A stretch of 64,000 nt of DNA from Bacteroidales bacterium UBA5371 (GCA_002407855.1 DHPF01000007.1:233599-297598), one strand, 5' to 3'. Counted from the stretch's first letter, positions 33,927 to 43,590 are shown. The notes: generated by a model from the sequence alone, not told the origin. Made by a program: numbers and translations.

Positions 33927-35848
33927 AACATAAGCATAGAAAACGCATAGCGTTGCATTTGTTTTGCTTTCTGAGGATATTCTTTTATATAATTTGTTTT
34001 ATCGTTACCCACATATTTATACAAAAATTCTCCTTTATCTTTACTCCATATATAAAAGAACTCATCATCAATAACTCCCAACTTATCATCATATGAAAAG
34101 TATCCATAAGAGCGAGGATAAATCTCAAAGTCTATCCCTAAGGTTTCCTTGTTTTCAACTCCCAAATATGAATAAATTAAAGCAGGGACATCAATTTGAA
34201 GCCCAATATTCTCCACTTTCTTAGGCTCTAACTTAGAAGGGAAATAAAAAATCAAAGGAGTATGGTGATATGACAAAGGCAACTCGTAATTAACCTCTCC
34301 CTTATAAGCACCATGGTCGGCAATAAAAACAAATAAAGTATTTGAAAACCAATTACAAGAACTTGCTCTTTGAATAAAATTGCCTATTGCCCAATCAGAG
34401 TATTCAATCATTTTATCCTTAATGTCCTTTGATTTTGTCTTTAAATCTATATCTTCAGGTAATATGTATGGACCATGATTACTTGCAGTTAATAAGGTTG
34501 CAAAGAAAGGCTTTGAAGAATCTAATTTATCTATCTCTCTTATTGCCTTCTCAAACATAATGTGGTCAGGAACACCCAAAGTGCTTTTAATCTCTCTCTT
34601 AGGGTAATCCTTCTCAGAAATAATTCTTTCAAAACCATTAGCCGATAAGAACCCACCAACATTATCAAACTGGTCATCGTGAGTAGTAAAATATAGAGTT
34701 CTATAATTATTTTGTCTAAGAACATTTGGTAAGCCTCCACTCATATTAGGGATAATGGTTAGATTCATAGAGTGCTTGTCCATAAGTGCAGGTCTTCCAA
34801 AAAGAGTTGAATAGACTCCATTATAAGTATGAATACCTGCAGTATAAACCCTTTGATAAGAAACAGAAGCTCTTAAAAGACTATCCAAATAAGGAGTAAG
34901 GTTATCCTTATTACCAAAATACCCAATATTACACGTTCCCATACTCTCCATAATAACTAATACGACATTAGTTTTGGGACCCAAAACAACTCCTCTTTTT
35001 GCTATAGGATTACTCCTCATTCGTTCAAATTCAGCTTCAACAAAAGCCTTAGCTTCATTCTTATCCATTAAATTTAAATCCTTATTAGATGTTTTCGCCC
35101 TCTGCTCAACGCTTTTTACAAAAGTAAAGACGGGATTTAGTCCCATTTGATTAATTAAGGCATTATTGGAAAAATAGGCTGTGCCAACCTTTATAGGAGA
35201 TTTCTTTTCAATTCGGCCTCGCATAGCCAAAAAACAAACCATAATTAATAGGACAAAGATTAAGCTATTAATAAAATATGAATATAAAGAGTACGTTTTT
35301 TTGGTTTGAGAGCTTAACGGTTTGAGCCAAGACTTATAAACTCTTAACATCAACCAAGCGTAGATAAGAATAATTGTAAGAAAAACAAAGAAGAAAGCTA
35401 CGTAAGAAGGCTCTTGAATAATCATTTTTACAACAAACATAGGACTATCTAACCAAGTTAAAGCCTGAACATTAAAACGGGAAAAGAAATATTTAAAGTA
35501 AGGAATATCAACAGAAGAAATCAAAAAACAAATAGAAAAAACAATAACAAGAAAATAATGATTAACCTTATAGAATATTCTGTTTCTAATATTAAAAAAA
35601 TAGGCAATCAAGAAACTAATAAGTACAGGCGAAATCACATAAGAAGCAATTACTGAATCAAACCTAAAACCCATAAAAAAAGCCTTTGCTATCATAGAAA
35701 AGCCATTTTCTTGGGTTGCAATAGAAGAAAATTGCTCATAGTTTAGAGGTAAAATAGCCAACCGAAATACAAAAAACAACAAAATAGCTATCAAATATGT
35801 CCAAAATAAATAAATAATCTGCTTAGGGAAGCTGTAATTTGTGTTCAT
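33923..35848 (-). CDS. LTA synthase / phosphoglycerol transferase-like membrane sulfatase-fold protein
   Basis: 641 residues. Five N-terminal membrane helices (to about residue 220), then a periplasmic alkaline-phosphatase-fold domain: VVLVIMESMGTCNIGYFGNKDNLTPYLDSLL with the catalytic Thr/Ser region, TTHDDQFDNVGGFLSANGF, LTASNHGPY and FVFIADHGAY (metal site). The family includes LtaS and MdoB and, in Gram-negatives, enzymes that add glycerophosphate or phosphoethanolamine to envelope glycans. Its substrate here is unknown. The 3' end overlaps the convergent tamL by 4 bp. Confidence 0.88.
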   Translation of the reverse strand: MNTNYSFPKQIIYLFWTYLIAILLFFVFRLAILPLNYEQFSSIATQENGFSMIAKAFFMGFRFDSVIASYVISPVLISFLIAYFFNIRNRIFYKVNHYFLVIVFSICFLISSVDIPYFKYFFSRFNVQALTWLDSPMFVVKMIIQEPSYVAFFFVFLTIILIYAWLMLRVYKSWLKPLSSQTKKTYSLYSYFINSLIFVLLIMVCFLAMRGRIEKKSPIKVGTAYFSNNALINQMGLNPVFTFVKSVEQRAKTSNKDLNLMDKNEAKAFVEAEFERMRSNPIAKRGVVLGPKTNVVLVIMESMGTCNIGYFGNKDNLTPYLDSLLRASVSYQRVYTAGIHTYNGVYSTLFGRPALMDKHSMNLTIIPNMSGGLPNVLRQNNYRTLYFTTHDDQFDNVGGFLSANGFERIISEKDYPKREIKSTLGVPDHIMFEKAIREIDKLDSSKPFFATLLTASNHGPYILPEDIDLKTKSKDIKDKMIEYSDWAIGNFIQRASSCNWFSNTLFVFIADHGAYKGEVNYELPLSYHHTPLIFYFPSKLEPKKVENIGLQIDVPALIYSYLGVENKETLGIDFEIYPRSYGYFSYDDKLGVIDDEFFYIWSKDKGEFLYKYVGNDKTNYIKEYPQKAKQMQRYAFSMLMF

Positions 35849-35908
35849 AAGATTTGTACTTAATAGCTAATAATAAAAAATTCTATTTACGTTTACCTTG
35901 CTTTATTA

Positions 35909-37738
35909 TTATAAAGATAATGTTTGAAGTTCTATTAGTTTTGAATAAATGCCATTTTGGGAAAGAAGTGATTGGTGATTACCTTCTTCCACTATTTTTC
36001 CCTTATCCATAACTATTATTTTGTCTGCATTAATTATAGTTGAAAGGCGATGTGCTATAACCAAGGTTGTGCGTCCTTTGGTTACTTTTTCTAAGGACTC
36101 TTGCACTAATCTTTCACTTTGAGTATCTAATGATGAGGTTGCTTCGTCTAAAATTAGTATGGAAGGGTTTTTAAGAACGGCTCTTGCAATACATATTCTT
36201 TGACGCTCTCCTCCCGAAAGACTTAATCCCCTATCTCCAATATTTGTATAATAGCCTTTAGGGAGTTTAATTATAAACTCGTGAGCATTGGCTATTTTGG
36301 CTGCTTCTTCCATTTCTTCTTCTTGAACTTCTTGCCCAAAGGCTATATTGCCAAAGATTGTATCGTTGAAGAGAATACTTTCTTGAGTAACTATACCTAT
36401 TTGTTTGCGTAATGAGTTAATGTTAAAGTCTTTTATTGAAGTCCCATCTATTAGGATATCACCTCGTCCCACTTCTTGAAAACGTGATAAAAGGTCTAAT
36501 AATGTGCTTTTGCCTGAGCCAGATTTACCCACTATGGCTATAGTTTCACCTTTATGAATTGTAAGGTTAATATTATCAAGTATTATATTTGCCTCTTCTT
36601 TTTCTTCCATATAGGAAAAAGAAACACCTTGGTATTCTATTTTCTCTTTGAAGCCTTCCATTTGAATGGCATCAGGTTTTTCAATTATCTTTTCCTTTGC
36701 ATCTAATATATCGTAGATTCTTTCTGCTGCGGCTGAGGCTTTCTTAAAATTATAGTAAGCATTAGTAACACTTTGCATAGGAGCTATTATTCGTGCAAAC
36801 AAAAGAACAAAGCCTATAAGAATACTTGGATGAATCTCTCCTTTAATTACCATAAGCCCACCGAAAATAACAATTACAACCAATGCTAATATCCCAAAAA
36901 TTTCTGTTAAAGGAATAGCAAGTTCTTTTCTACGGAGTATCTTTGTCATTAGTTTAGAATAGATATTGTTTTGCTGTTGAAATTTTGTTTTGATTATGGC
37001 TTCTGCGTTATAGGAGTCTATTACCCTCGTTGCCCCAAGAGTTTCTTCTGCTGTTGAAAGAAGAGCACCTATTTGTTTTTGTCCTTTTACAGAGTTACGA
37101 TTAAGACTCTTGCCTATCTTTCTAATTAGAAATCCAACAAGTGGCATTATGAGTGCAATAAATACTACAAGTTTTGGACTTGCTATTGTTAAGGTAATAA
37201 GGAAAACTATAACCATTAAAGGGTCTTTAATCATCATTTGCAAGCTACTTATTACCGATATTTCTATATCCAAAAGGTCAGAAGTCATTCTTGAAATTAA
37301 GTCTCCTTTCTTTTGGTTTGAGAAAAATGATAGAGGGAGTATGGTTATTTTGTGATAAATGTCGTTTCTGAGGTCTTTTATTACTCCATTGCGAATAGGA
37401 GCCAAGAAATACATCCCTAAATACCGAAACAATGCCGAAAGAAATGCAAAGAATATATATACAATACTAATAATTGCTAAGCATTGAAAAACACCATAAA
37501 TTTGACTATAATTGTTTAAGTGCCAAGAAAAATAGTCTATTATTATATCTTTATTGAAGGATAATTCAGGACAAAATTCTGGTGGTTTGATAATTCCAAA
37601 AAGCACAGAGACAAATGGAATTACCATAACAAAAGAAAATAAGGATGCAAAAACATATAGTAAATTAAATACTATATTTAGGATTACCTCTTTTTTATAT
37701 CCTTTAAGATAATGAAATATTCTAAATATTTTTTTCAC
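35909..37738 (-). CDS. ABC exporter, MsbA/multidrug type (fused membrane and ATPase domains)
   Basis: 609 residues. Six membrane helices (about 1-330), then the nucleotide-binding domain: AIVGKSGSGKSTLLDLLSRF (Walker A), LSLSGGERQRICIARA (signature), PSILILDEATSSLDTQSE (Walker B) and VIAHRLSTI (switch His). The likely role is lipid or drug export; MsbA-like lipid A flipping would fit the nearby envelope genes. Start is GTG at 37738, sharing its first G with the ahcY stop codon (TAGTG), so translation is probably coupled to ahcY. Confidence 0.9.
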   Translation of the reverse strand: MKKIFRIFHYLKGYKKEVILNIVFNLLYVFASLFSFVMVIPFVSVLFGIIKPPEFCPELSFNKDIIIDYFSWHLNNYSQIYGVFQCLAIISIVYIFFAFLSALFRYLGMYFLAPIRNGVIKDLRNDIYHKITILPLSFFSNQKKGDLISRMTSDLLDIEISVISSLQMMIKDPLMVIVFLITLTIASPKLVVFIALIMPLVGFLIRKIGKSLNRNSVKGQKQIGALLSTAEETLGATRVIDSYNAEAIIKTKFQQQNNIYSKLMTKILRRKELAIPLTEIFGILALVVIVIFGGLMVIKGEIHPSILIGFVLLFARIIAPMQSVTNAYYNFKKASAAAERIYDILDAKEKIIEKPDAIQMEGFKEKIEYQGVSFSYMEEKEEANIILDNINLTIHKGETIAIVGKSGSGKSTLLDLLSRFQEVGRGDILIDGTSIKDFNINSLRKQIGIVTQESILFNDTIFGNIAFGQEVQEEEMEEAAKIANAHEFIIKLPKGYYTNIGDRGLSLSGGERQRICIARAVLKNPSILILDEATSSLDTQSERLVQESLEKVTKGRTTLVIAHRLSTIINADKIIVMDKGKIVEEGNHQSLLSQNGIYSKLIELQTLSL

Positions 37739-39147
37739 TAATATCTATAATGATCTGCCTTATAAGGACCATTCTTATCAACTCCAATATACTGGGCTTG
37801 CTCATCGGTTAGTATGGTTAGCTTTACACCAATGCGGTTAAGATGTAATCTTGCAACCTCTTCATCAAGATGCTTTGGCAAACGATAAACACCAACTTCA
37901 TAGTTATTCTTCCAAAGGTCAATTTGAGCAAGAGTTTGATTGGTAAATGAATTGCTCATCACAAATGAAGGATGACCTGTTGCACAACCCAAATTAACCA
38001 AACGACCCTCTGCTAAAAGATAAATACAATGACCATCAGCATAAACATATTTATCAACCTGAGGTTTAATATTAATTTTCTTTATACCCTGCCATTTTTC
38101 CAATCGCTCAACCTGAATTTCGTTATCAAAGTGTCCTATGTTACAAACAATAGCTTCATCATTCATCTTAGCCATATCCTCAGCAGTAATAACATCTCTG
38201 TTTCCTGTTGTAGTAACATAAATATTTCCTTCCTTTAAAGCATCTTGCAAAGTAGTAACTTCAAAACCTTCCATTGCGGCTTGCAAAGCACAAATTGGGT
38301 CAATTTCAGTTACAATAACTCTTGCACCATAGCTCCTCATGGAATGAGCACAACCCTTTCCAACATCCCCATAACCGCAAACAACACATACCTTACCAGC
38401 AATCATAACATCAGTTGCTCTCTTTATTCCATCAGCCAATGATTCCCTACAACCATATAAGTTATCAAACTTTGACTTGGTTACCGAGTCATTAACATTT
38501 ATTGCAGGAATAAGAAGTTCTCCCTTTTCCATCATTTGATAGAGCCTGTGAACACCTGTTGTTGTTTCCTCACTAACACCCTTTAATTCTTCTAATGTTC
38601 TATGCCATTTAGTAGAATCTTCTTTTAAGATTTCTTTTAATGTTTCCAAAATAACAGCTTCCTCAGCAGAAGAAGGGGTAACATCTAATATTGAAGCATT
38701 GTTTTCTGCCGCATAACCCTTATGAACTAAAAGTGTTGCATCTCCTCCATCATCTACAATTAATTGAGGACCCTTACCATTGGGAAAAGAAAGTGCTTGA
38801 TTAGTACACCACCAATATTCTTCAAGAGTTTCACCCTTCCATGCAAAAACAGGAATACCCGCCTTAGCTATTGCAGCCGCTGCGTGGTCTTGTGTAGAAA
38901 ATATATTACAAGAAGCCCAGCGAACATCAGCACCCAAACATACCAAAGTTTCAATAAGTACGGCCGTTTGGATAGTCATATGTAGCGAACCCATAATCCT
39001 AACATTATTCAAAGGTTTTTCTTTTCCAAACTTTTCTCTCAAAGCCATTAAGCCCGGCATTTCCTTTTCAGCAATTTCAATTTCTTTTCTTCCAAAGTCT
39101 GCCAAATTTATATCAGCCACTTTATAGTTTAATGTGTAATCTGTCAT
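37738..39147 (-). CDS. ahcY: Adenosylhomocysteinase
   Basis: 469 residues. NVRIMGSLHMTIQTAVLIETL, WASCNIFSTQDHAAAAI, VNDSVTKSKFDNLYGCRESL, VVCGYGDVGKGCAHSMRSYGA (NAD Rossmann) and GHFDNEIQVE are the SAHH signature blocks, and the C-terminus KADHYRY is the conserved lysine-tyrosine tail. It hydrolyses S-adenosylhomocysteine to adenosine and homocysteine. The predicted promoter is 191 bp upstream, so the mRNA would have a long leader that contains array E. Confidence 0.97.
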   Translation of the reverse strand: MTDYTLNYKVADINLADFGRKEIEIAEKEMPGLMALREKFGKEKPLNNVRIMGSLHMTIQTAVLIETLVCLGADVRWASCNIFSTQDHAAAAIAKAGIPVFAWKGETLEEYWWCTNQALSFPNGKGPQLIVDDGGDATLLVHKGYAAENNASILDVTPSSAEEAVILETLKEILKEDSTKWHRTLEELKGVSEETTTGVHRLYQMMEKGELLIPAINVNDSVTKSKFDNLYGCRESLADGIKRATDVMIAGKVCVVCGYGDVGKGCAHSMRSYGARVIVTEIDPICALQAAMEGFEVTTLQDALKEGNIYVTTTGNRDVITAEDMAKMNDEAIVCNIGHFDNEIQVERLEKWQGIKKINIKPQVDKYVYADGHCIYLLAEGRLVNLGCATGHPSFVMSNSFTNQTLAQIDLWKNNYEVGVYRLPKHLDEEVARLHLNRIGVKLTILTDEQAQYIGVDKNGPYKADHYRY

Positions 39148-39180
39148 TTTTATATTAAATTTTATCTTTATTATCTTAAA

Positions 39181-39285
39181 TTATCTCTTAGTTTTAATTT
39201 TTTATCTTTTGATTCTAATAAATTATCTTTTGATTCTAATAAATTATCTTTTGATTCTAATTTTTTATCTCTTAGTTTCATTTTC
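39181..39285. repeat. 21-bp-period intergenic array E (5 units), in the predicted ahcY leader
   Basis: Units start at 39181, 39202, 39223, 39244 and 39265. The second and third are identical over all 21 bp and the fourth differs only at its 3' end; the core is ATCTTTTGATTCTAAT. First and last units carry ATCTCTTAGTTT. A further weak unit may precede (39160). All are in one orientation. It lies between the predicted ahcY promoter and its ATG. Confidence 0.93.
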
Positions 39286-39337
39286 TACAAACAAAAAAGA
39301 CTAATAATTAATCTTATTTTTGCAAGAACTTAATTTG

Positions 39338-39345
39338 CAAAGTTA
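39338..39345 (-). promoter_or_regulatory. Predicted -7 element for ahcY
   Basis: Reverse strand TAACTTTG, just after the alkaline phosphatase stop codon. No nearer TAnnTTTG was found upstream of ahcY. Confidence 0.4.
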
Positions 39346-39348
39346 CAA

Positions 39349-40422
39349 TTATAATTCTAAAAGAGTCTTGATTTTCTTAAAAACATCGGTGTTGTCCATT
39401 ACTCCGCTAAAATTTTCTGCCCCCACACCAAAGGCATATACTGGAACCATAACACCTGTGTGATTAAGCGAAGCCCATTTGCCCGAAGCCTCTCCCTTTG
39501 AAATATTTCCATCTTTAATGGTTAGCCCTCCGGTTTCATGGTCAGCGATAACGATTACCAAAGTATTAGAATCCCTCTTTGCAAACTCCAAAGCTAATCC
39601 TACTGCCTTATCAAAATCTAAAACTTCTTCCACCATATTGTCAAAATTATGCAAATGTGATTCAAAGTCAATTTGAGAACCCTCAAGCATAAGGAAAAAG
39701 CCTTTTTCGTTTTCCGATAATAAGTTAAGTGTTGTTGATAAACTCTTGCAAAGCATATCGTTTCTCTTTGAGGCAATTGGAGGATGCTTATCGTAAAGTA
39801 GTCCTGCAACTCTGTTTATCTTATTTTTATCTGCCTTAAATGAAACAACCTCATCAATAGAATAAAGTATATTATATCCTTTTTTCATTAAGCTATCTAT
39901 AAGAGAGAGTTTGTCTTTTCGCTTCTTTGAAACAAAATTATCTTTCCCTCCTCCAATAAACACATCTACATTTTCTTCCAAATAGGATAAAGCTATCTCC
40001 TGCTGCATTTTTCTATGCTTTACATTAGCAACAAAAGCTGCTGGTGTGGCATGAGTAAGGTCGCAAGTGGAGATAATTCCTGTTGATAGCCCTTTAAGTT
40101 TTGCCAATTTAATAAGGCTTGGGTGTTCTTTCCAAAGAGAATCTAAGCCAATGGATTCATAATTGGCTTTCTCACCTATTGCTAAGGCTGTGGCACCTGC
40201 ACCAGAGTCGGTGATGTATCTATCTGCACAATGAGTCTTTGAAAATCCTGTTATAGGCATTTTAAACATATTCAAACTGCCTTTATTTGTGGTGTAGGCA
40301 GCATAAGATTGCGAAAGCCCCATCCCGTCTCCAATCATAAGGATTACATTCTTTGGTTGAGAGAATGCAAATAATGGAATAAGAAATAGAAGAAATATTA
40401 TTTGAATAATTAGTTTTCTCAT
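39349..40422 (-). CDS. Alkaline phosphatase (PhoA superfamily), exported
   Basis: 357 residues with a signal peptide (ending FAFSQ). NVILMIGDGMGLSQ holds the metal-binding Asp, ITDSGAGATALAIGEK the phosphoserine nucleophile, GISTCDLTHATPAAF, MLEGSQIDFESHLHN and VIADHETGGLT the remaining zinc ligands. It would hydrolyse phosphomonoesters in the periplasm. The length is short for the family, close to the compact Bacteroidota forms. It follows ddl by 13 bp. Confidence 0.93.
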   Translation of the reverse strand: MRKLIIQIIFLLFLIPLFAFSQPKNVILMIGDGMGLSQSYAAYTTNKGSLNMFKMPITGFSKTHCADRYITDSGAGATALAIGEKANYESIGLDSLWKEHPSLIKLAKLKGLSTGIISTCDLTHATPAAFVANVKHRKMQQEIALSYLEENVDVFIGGGKDNFVSKKRKDKLSLIDSLMKKGYNILYSIDEVVSFKADKNKINRVAGLLYDKHPPIASKRNDMLCKSLSTTLNLLSENEKGFFLMLEGSQIDFESHLHNFDNMVEEVLDFDKAVGLALEFAKRDSNTLVIVIADHETGGLTIKDGNISKGEASGKWASLNHTGVMVPVYAFGVGAENFSGVMDNTDVFKKIKTLLEL

Positions 40423-40435
40423 AAAAGGATTTTAT

Positions 40436-41413
40436 CTAAAAAATTTCTTCAAGCATTTTGGAATATAGGTCTTTTGTTGTTAGTCCCATCTTTCTTACTT
40501 GTTGAGGAACTATGCTTTGTTCGGATTGACCAGGTATTATGTTTATCTCTAAGAAGAAAAGTTCTTTCTTGTCGGTATCATAAATAAAGTCTGCCCTACA
40601 AACTCCCTTACAATTTAATCCTTTATAGATTTTCTTAGCTTTGTTTTGCACATCATCTCTAATTGCATCGCTAACATCAGCAGGAGTTATTTCAGCAGTG
40701 GAACCATTATATTTGGCTTCGTAATCAAAAAACTCTTTCTTAGGAATTATTTCTGTGATGGGGAAAGCTACAACTTCGCCTTTGGTTTCAATAACTCCAC
40801 AAGTAAGTTCTCTTCCCTTAATAAATTCTTCAATAATTATTCTATCATGTACTTCAAAGGCTGTTTCAATAGCTTTTTTTAATTCCTCCTTCTTTTTTAT
40901 CTTGCTCATACCTATGCTTGAACCTCCTTCGGAAGGCTTTACAAATAAAGGAAGACTTAGTTTGGAGAGGATTTCTTCTACACTCATAGGGTTATTCTTG
41001 TAAAAACTTATATTCTTTGCAACACTCACAACATTCAATTCTCTAACAACTGCATTACATACAACCTTGTCAAAAGTAATTGCAGAGACTAATGAACTGC
41101 AAGAGGCAAAAGGTATATTCATCATCTCTAAATATCCTTGCAAAAGTCCATTCTCTCCTGGTGTTCCGTGAATAATTATAAATACTCCATCAAAACAAAT
41201 TTTTCTATTGTCTATGCTTAGTGAGAAATCGTTCTTATCAATAAAGAATTTCTTATCTTCTTTTTCATAAAACCAATCCCTGCCCTGAACGATTATCTTA
41301 TAGACATTATATAATGAAGAATCAATATTTTTTTCTACCTCTATGGCAGAACGAAGCGAAACAACAGCCTCTCCACTATTGCCTCCCGCCATCAGTGCTA
41401 TATTCTTTTTCAT
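40436..41413 (-). CDS. ddl: D-alanine--D-alanine ligase
   Basis: 325 residues from ATG 41413 (MKKNIALMAGGNSGEAVVSL). An upstream in-frame ATG at 41440 would add MEIKIIKRN without homology, so the internal ATG is preferred. ATP-grasp features: HGTPGENGLLQGYLEMMNIPFASCSS, LFVKPSEGGSSIGMSKI, IIEEFIKGRELTCGVI and FLEINIIPGQSEQSIVPQQV. The usual GGxSxE-H is GGNSGEA here, so the His after the Glu is replaced, as in other members of the phylum. It makes the D-Ala-D-Ala of peptidoglycan precursors. Confidence 0.93.
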   Translation of the reverse strand: MKKNIALMAGGNSGEAVVSLRSAIEVEKNIDSSLYNVYKIIVQGRDWFYEKEDKKFFIDKNDFSLSIDNRKICFDGVFIIIHGTPGENGLLQGYLEMMNIPFASCSSLVSAITFDKVVCNAVVRELNVVSVAKNISFYKNNPMSVEEILSKLSLPLFVKPSEGGSSIGMSKIKKKEELKKAIETAFEVHDRIIIEEFIKGRELTCGVIETKGEVVAFPITEIIPKKEFFDYEAKYNGSTAEITPADVSDAIRDDVQNKAKKIYKGLNCKGVCRADFIYDTDKKELFFLEINIIPGQSEQSIVPQQVRKMGLTTKDLYSKMLEEIF

Positions 41414-41473
41414 ATTTCTTTTGATTATTTTTATTTCCAATTTAACTTGATTAGCATAGTTTCTAATCCTATT

Positions 41474-41932
41474 TTAAAATTTTGGGCAATCGGTCTTATT
41501 ACATATGACATTATCTTGTCCAAACACTTTTTCGCTTAAGAAGAAAAAGATATGGTTAATTTCTAAACTAATTCTTTGAAACTCTTTCCAAATAAACTCT
41601 TGGCTACCTACTGCTTTGGAAGGGTCTTCAAAAGAGTAGTGAAGTCTGTTTTTGGTTTTGCCTAAAAACAATGGGCAACTCTCCTTTGCATCATCACAAA
41701 CGGTAATAACATAATCCCAATCCATTTCTAAATATTCCTCAACACTTGTGGGCTTATGAGAAGAAATATCTACGCCTGATGCTTTCATAACTTCAATTGC
41801 CAAAGGGTTTACTTCCATTGCTGGAATTGTTCCTGCGGAATAGACATTTAAAGAAGGGTTAATTTGTTTTAACCAACCATGAGCCATTTGCGAACGGCAC
41901 GAATTACCCGTACAAAGTATTAGTATATTCAT
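41474..41932 (-). CDS. arsC: Low-molecular-weight phosphatase-fold arsenate reductase-like protein
   Basis: 152 residues. ILCTGNSCRSQMAHGWLK is the CX5R anion-binding loop (Cys7, Arg13 region) of the thioredoxin-linked ArsC/LMW-PTP fold; VCDDAKESCPLF provides the second redox cysteine region and FEDPSKAVGS the Asp-Pro acid. Such proteins reduce arsenate or act as phosphatases. It overlaps the upstream MerR gene by 4 bp (ATGA), so it is translationally coupled to a regulator, as in resistance-type units; arsenic transporters are not adjacent. Confidence 0.85.
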   Translation of the reverse strand: MNILILCTGNSCRSQMAHGWLKQINPSLNVYSAGTIPAMEVNPLAIEVMKASGVDISSHKPTSVEEYLEMDWDYVITVCDDAKESCPLFLGKTKNRLHYSFEDPSKAVGSQEFIWKEFQRISLEINHIFFFLSEKVFGQDNVICNKTDCPKF

Positions 41933-42270
41933 AAGGTCTCTTTCAATTCTAATAAAAACTCTTTGATTTCTTTTAACGAACGTACAATCTCTACATTAGG
42001 ACTGCTATTTTCACTAATGGATTGCGTAATTGCTTTATTTTTTAGATAGTTTTTTGTTCCATCAATGGTATATCCGCAAGTCTTGGTGAGGTAATGTATT
42101 TGTTTTAGGAGTTCTATATCTTCCTTCTTATAGAAACGAACACCTCTTTTATTCTTATGAGGTTTGATTTGGTTAAATTCAGTTTCCCAAAATCTAAGAG
42201 TTGGAATACTGACACCTAACTCCAAAGCCACCTCTCCAATACTATAATATATTCTTTCTTTATTTTCCAT
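41929..42270 (-). CDS. MerR-family transcriptional regulator
   Basis: 113 residues. YYSIGEVALELGVSIPTLRFWETEF is the winged helix-turn-helix and FYKKEDIELLKQIHYLTKTCGYTIDGTKNYLK the following helices; a short coiled coil ends the protein (SLKEIKEFLLELKETL). There are no metal-binding cysteines at the C-terminus, so it is not an arsenic or mercury sensor of the classical kind. It lies between yraN (3 bp) and the ArsC-like gene. Confidence 0.88.
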   Translation of the reverse strand: MENKERIYYSIGEVALELGVSIPTLRFWETEFNQIKPHKNKRGVRFYKKEDIELLKQIHYLTKTCGYTIDGTKNYLKNKAITQSISENSSPNVEIVRSLKEIKEFLLELKETL

Positions 42271-42273
42271 TAT

Positions 42274-42639
42274 TTAATAAGGCATTGGTGTAAAGGCACG
42301 TTCAATATGATTTATTTTTATACCTTCGCTTTTCGTAACTATGGCAATTATATCAAACCGAGCCTCTTCATTAACATTATTTCTTAAAATATAACTATTT
42401 GCAACCTTAATTATTGCCCTTTGTTTATTCTTTTTTACTGCTGATTCGGGCTCACAAAACACATTATTGCTTCTGGTCTTAACCTCAATAAAAACAATTT
42501 CTCCCTTATCCTTTGCAATAATATCCACTTCGTTTTTCCCACTTCTATAATTCGTTTCAAGAATAAGATATTTCTTTTCAAGCAAATATTCCAACGCTAT
42601 CTTCTCCCCCTTTTGTCCAAAATTAACTGACGTATCCAT
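42274..42639 (-). CDS. yraN: YraN/UPF0102 family nuclease-fold protein
   Basis: 121 residues. GQKGEKIALEYLLEKKYLILETNYRSGKNEVDIIAKDKGEIVFIEVKTRSN contains the restriction-endonuclease-like core (E, D and ExK: EVD...FIEVK) of UPF0102. The family is associated with DNA processing, but its role is not established. Ten bases separate it from ldcA. Confidence 0.92.
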   Translation of the reverse strand: MDTSVNFGQKGEKIALEYLLEKKYLILETNYRSGKNEVDIIAKDKGEIVFIEVKTRSNNVFCEPESAVKKNKQRAIIKVANSYILRNNVNEEARFDIIAIVTKSEGIKINHIERAFTPMPY

Positions 42640-42649
42640 AACTCTTAAT

Positions 42650-43558
42650 CTATTGTTTTATAATAACGTTTTCTTTATCAATAATAAGAGATGTTTTTCT
42701 TCCAACCACAAAAGCAATATTTTTTTCTTCAATATGCCCAATTGGGATCTTGAAAGCAATAGGGTAATCGTACTCTTTAACAGCCTCAAAAATAATTTCG
42801 TTGGCTGTTTTGCCAAAAGGAATTGTATTATCGTGCATATCTGAAAACGCCCCAACAATCAACCCTTTCAAGTTTTTTAACTTGCCTGCTCTTTTCAAGG
42901 CCTGCATCATCCTATCAATATGATAAAGATACTCATCTAAGTCTTCAATAAAAAGTATCTTGTCTTTGGTATTTCCAAAACTTGAAGAGCCAAGCAAACT
43001 ATACAAAACTGATAAATTACCTCCAATCAAATCTCCTTTAACCTCTCCTTCTCTATTTTGTTTGTTTGATGGAAATTCTCTATGGGTTTGTTCTTGGAAT
43101 AGGGTTTCTTTTAAACTTGTTATGGCTGGGGATTGGAAATTATTTTTATTTATATTGAAAGGCATAATTGCATGAATTGATTCAATATTATACTTAAAAT
43201 AAATATGCGAAAGCAAGACGGTTGGGTCAGAATAGCCGATTATCCATTTTGGATGTTTTACAAATATTGAGAAATCCAATTTCTCAACAATCCTTACCGA
43301 GCCATAGCCTCCACGAGCTAAGAAAATGGCTTTAATTTCTTTATTGTCCAAAAAGCTCTGCAAATCTTCTGCCCTTTGGTTGTCGTTGCCCGCAAATTGG
43401 TCATTATCCAGCCCTATTGTTTTGCCAATAACAATTTCTAAGTCCCACCTTTCCAGCAACTCTATTGTATCCTTAATTTCTTCAAGGCTTATTTTCCTTG
43501 CTGTTGCAACTATTGCTATCTTGTCTTTCTTTGATAATGGTTGTGGGCTAATACTCAT
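42650..43558 (-). CDS. ldcA: LD-carboxypeptidase (S66 family)
   Basis: 302 residues from ATG 43558; a TTG further upstream falls inside the promoter. KDKIAIVATARKI, FLARGGYGSVRIVEKLDF with the Ser nucleophile environment, WIIGYSDPTVLLSHIYFK, FIEDLDEYLYHIDRMM (Glu) and FKIPIGHIEEKNIAFVVG (His) fit family S66. It removes the terminal D-Ala from tetrapeptides released during peptidoglycan recycling, in the cytoplasm. First gene of the ldcA-yraN-merR-arsC-ddl-phosphatase run. Confidence 0.92.
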   Translation of the reverse strand: MSISPQPLSKKDKIAIVATARKISLEEIKDTIELLERWDLEIVIGKTIGLDNDQFAGNDNQRAEDLQSFLDNKEIKAIFLARGGYGSVRIVEKLDFSIFVKHPKWIIGYSDPTVLLSHIYFKYNIESIHAIMPFNINKNNFQSPAITSLKETLFQEQTHREFPSNKQNREGEVKGDLIGGNLSVLYSLLGSSSFGNTKDKILFIEDLDEYLYHIDRMMQALKRAGKLKNLKGLIVGAFSDMHDNTIPFGKTANEIIFEAVKEYDYPIAFKIPIGHIEEKNIAFVVGRKTSLIIDKENVIIKQ

Positions 43559-43582
43559 TGTACTTTTAGTTTCTTTGACAAG

Positions 43583-43590
43583 CAAAGATA
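43583..43590 (-). promoter_or_regulatory. Bacteroidota -7 element for ldcA
   Basis: Reverse strand TATCTTTG, 25 bp upstream of ATG 43558. Confidence 0.55.

Noticed and set aside
39181..39285. CRISPR array
   Set aside because: The 21-bp units are contiguous and degenerate with no unique spacers, and no cas genes are in the window. The same holds for the other arrays.
39148..39337. SAH riboswitch for ahcY
   Set aside because: The leader is very AT-rich and consists largely of the 21-bp array; no compact GC-rich pseudoknot-like element is seen.
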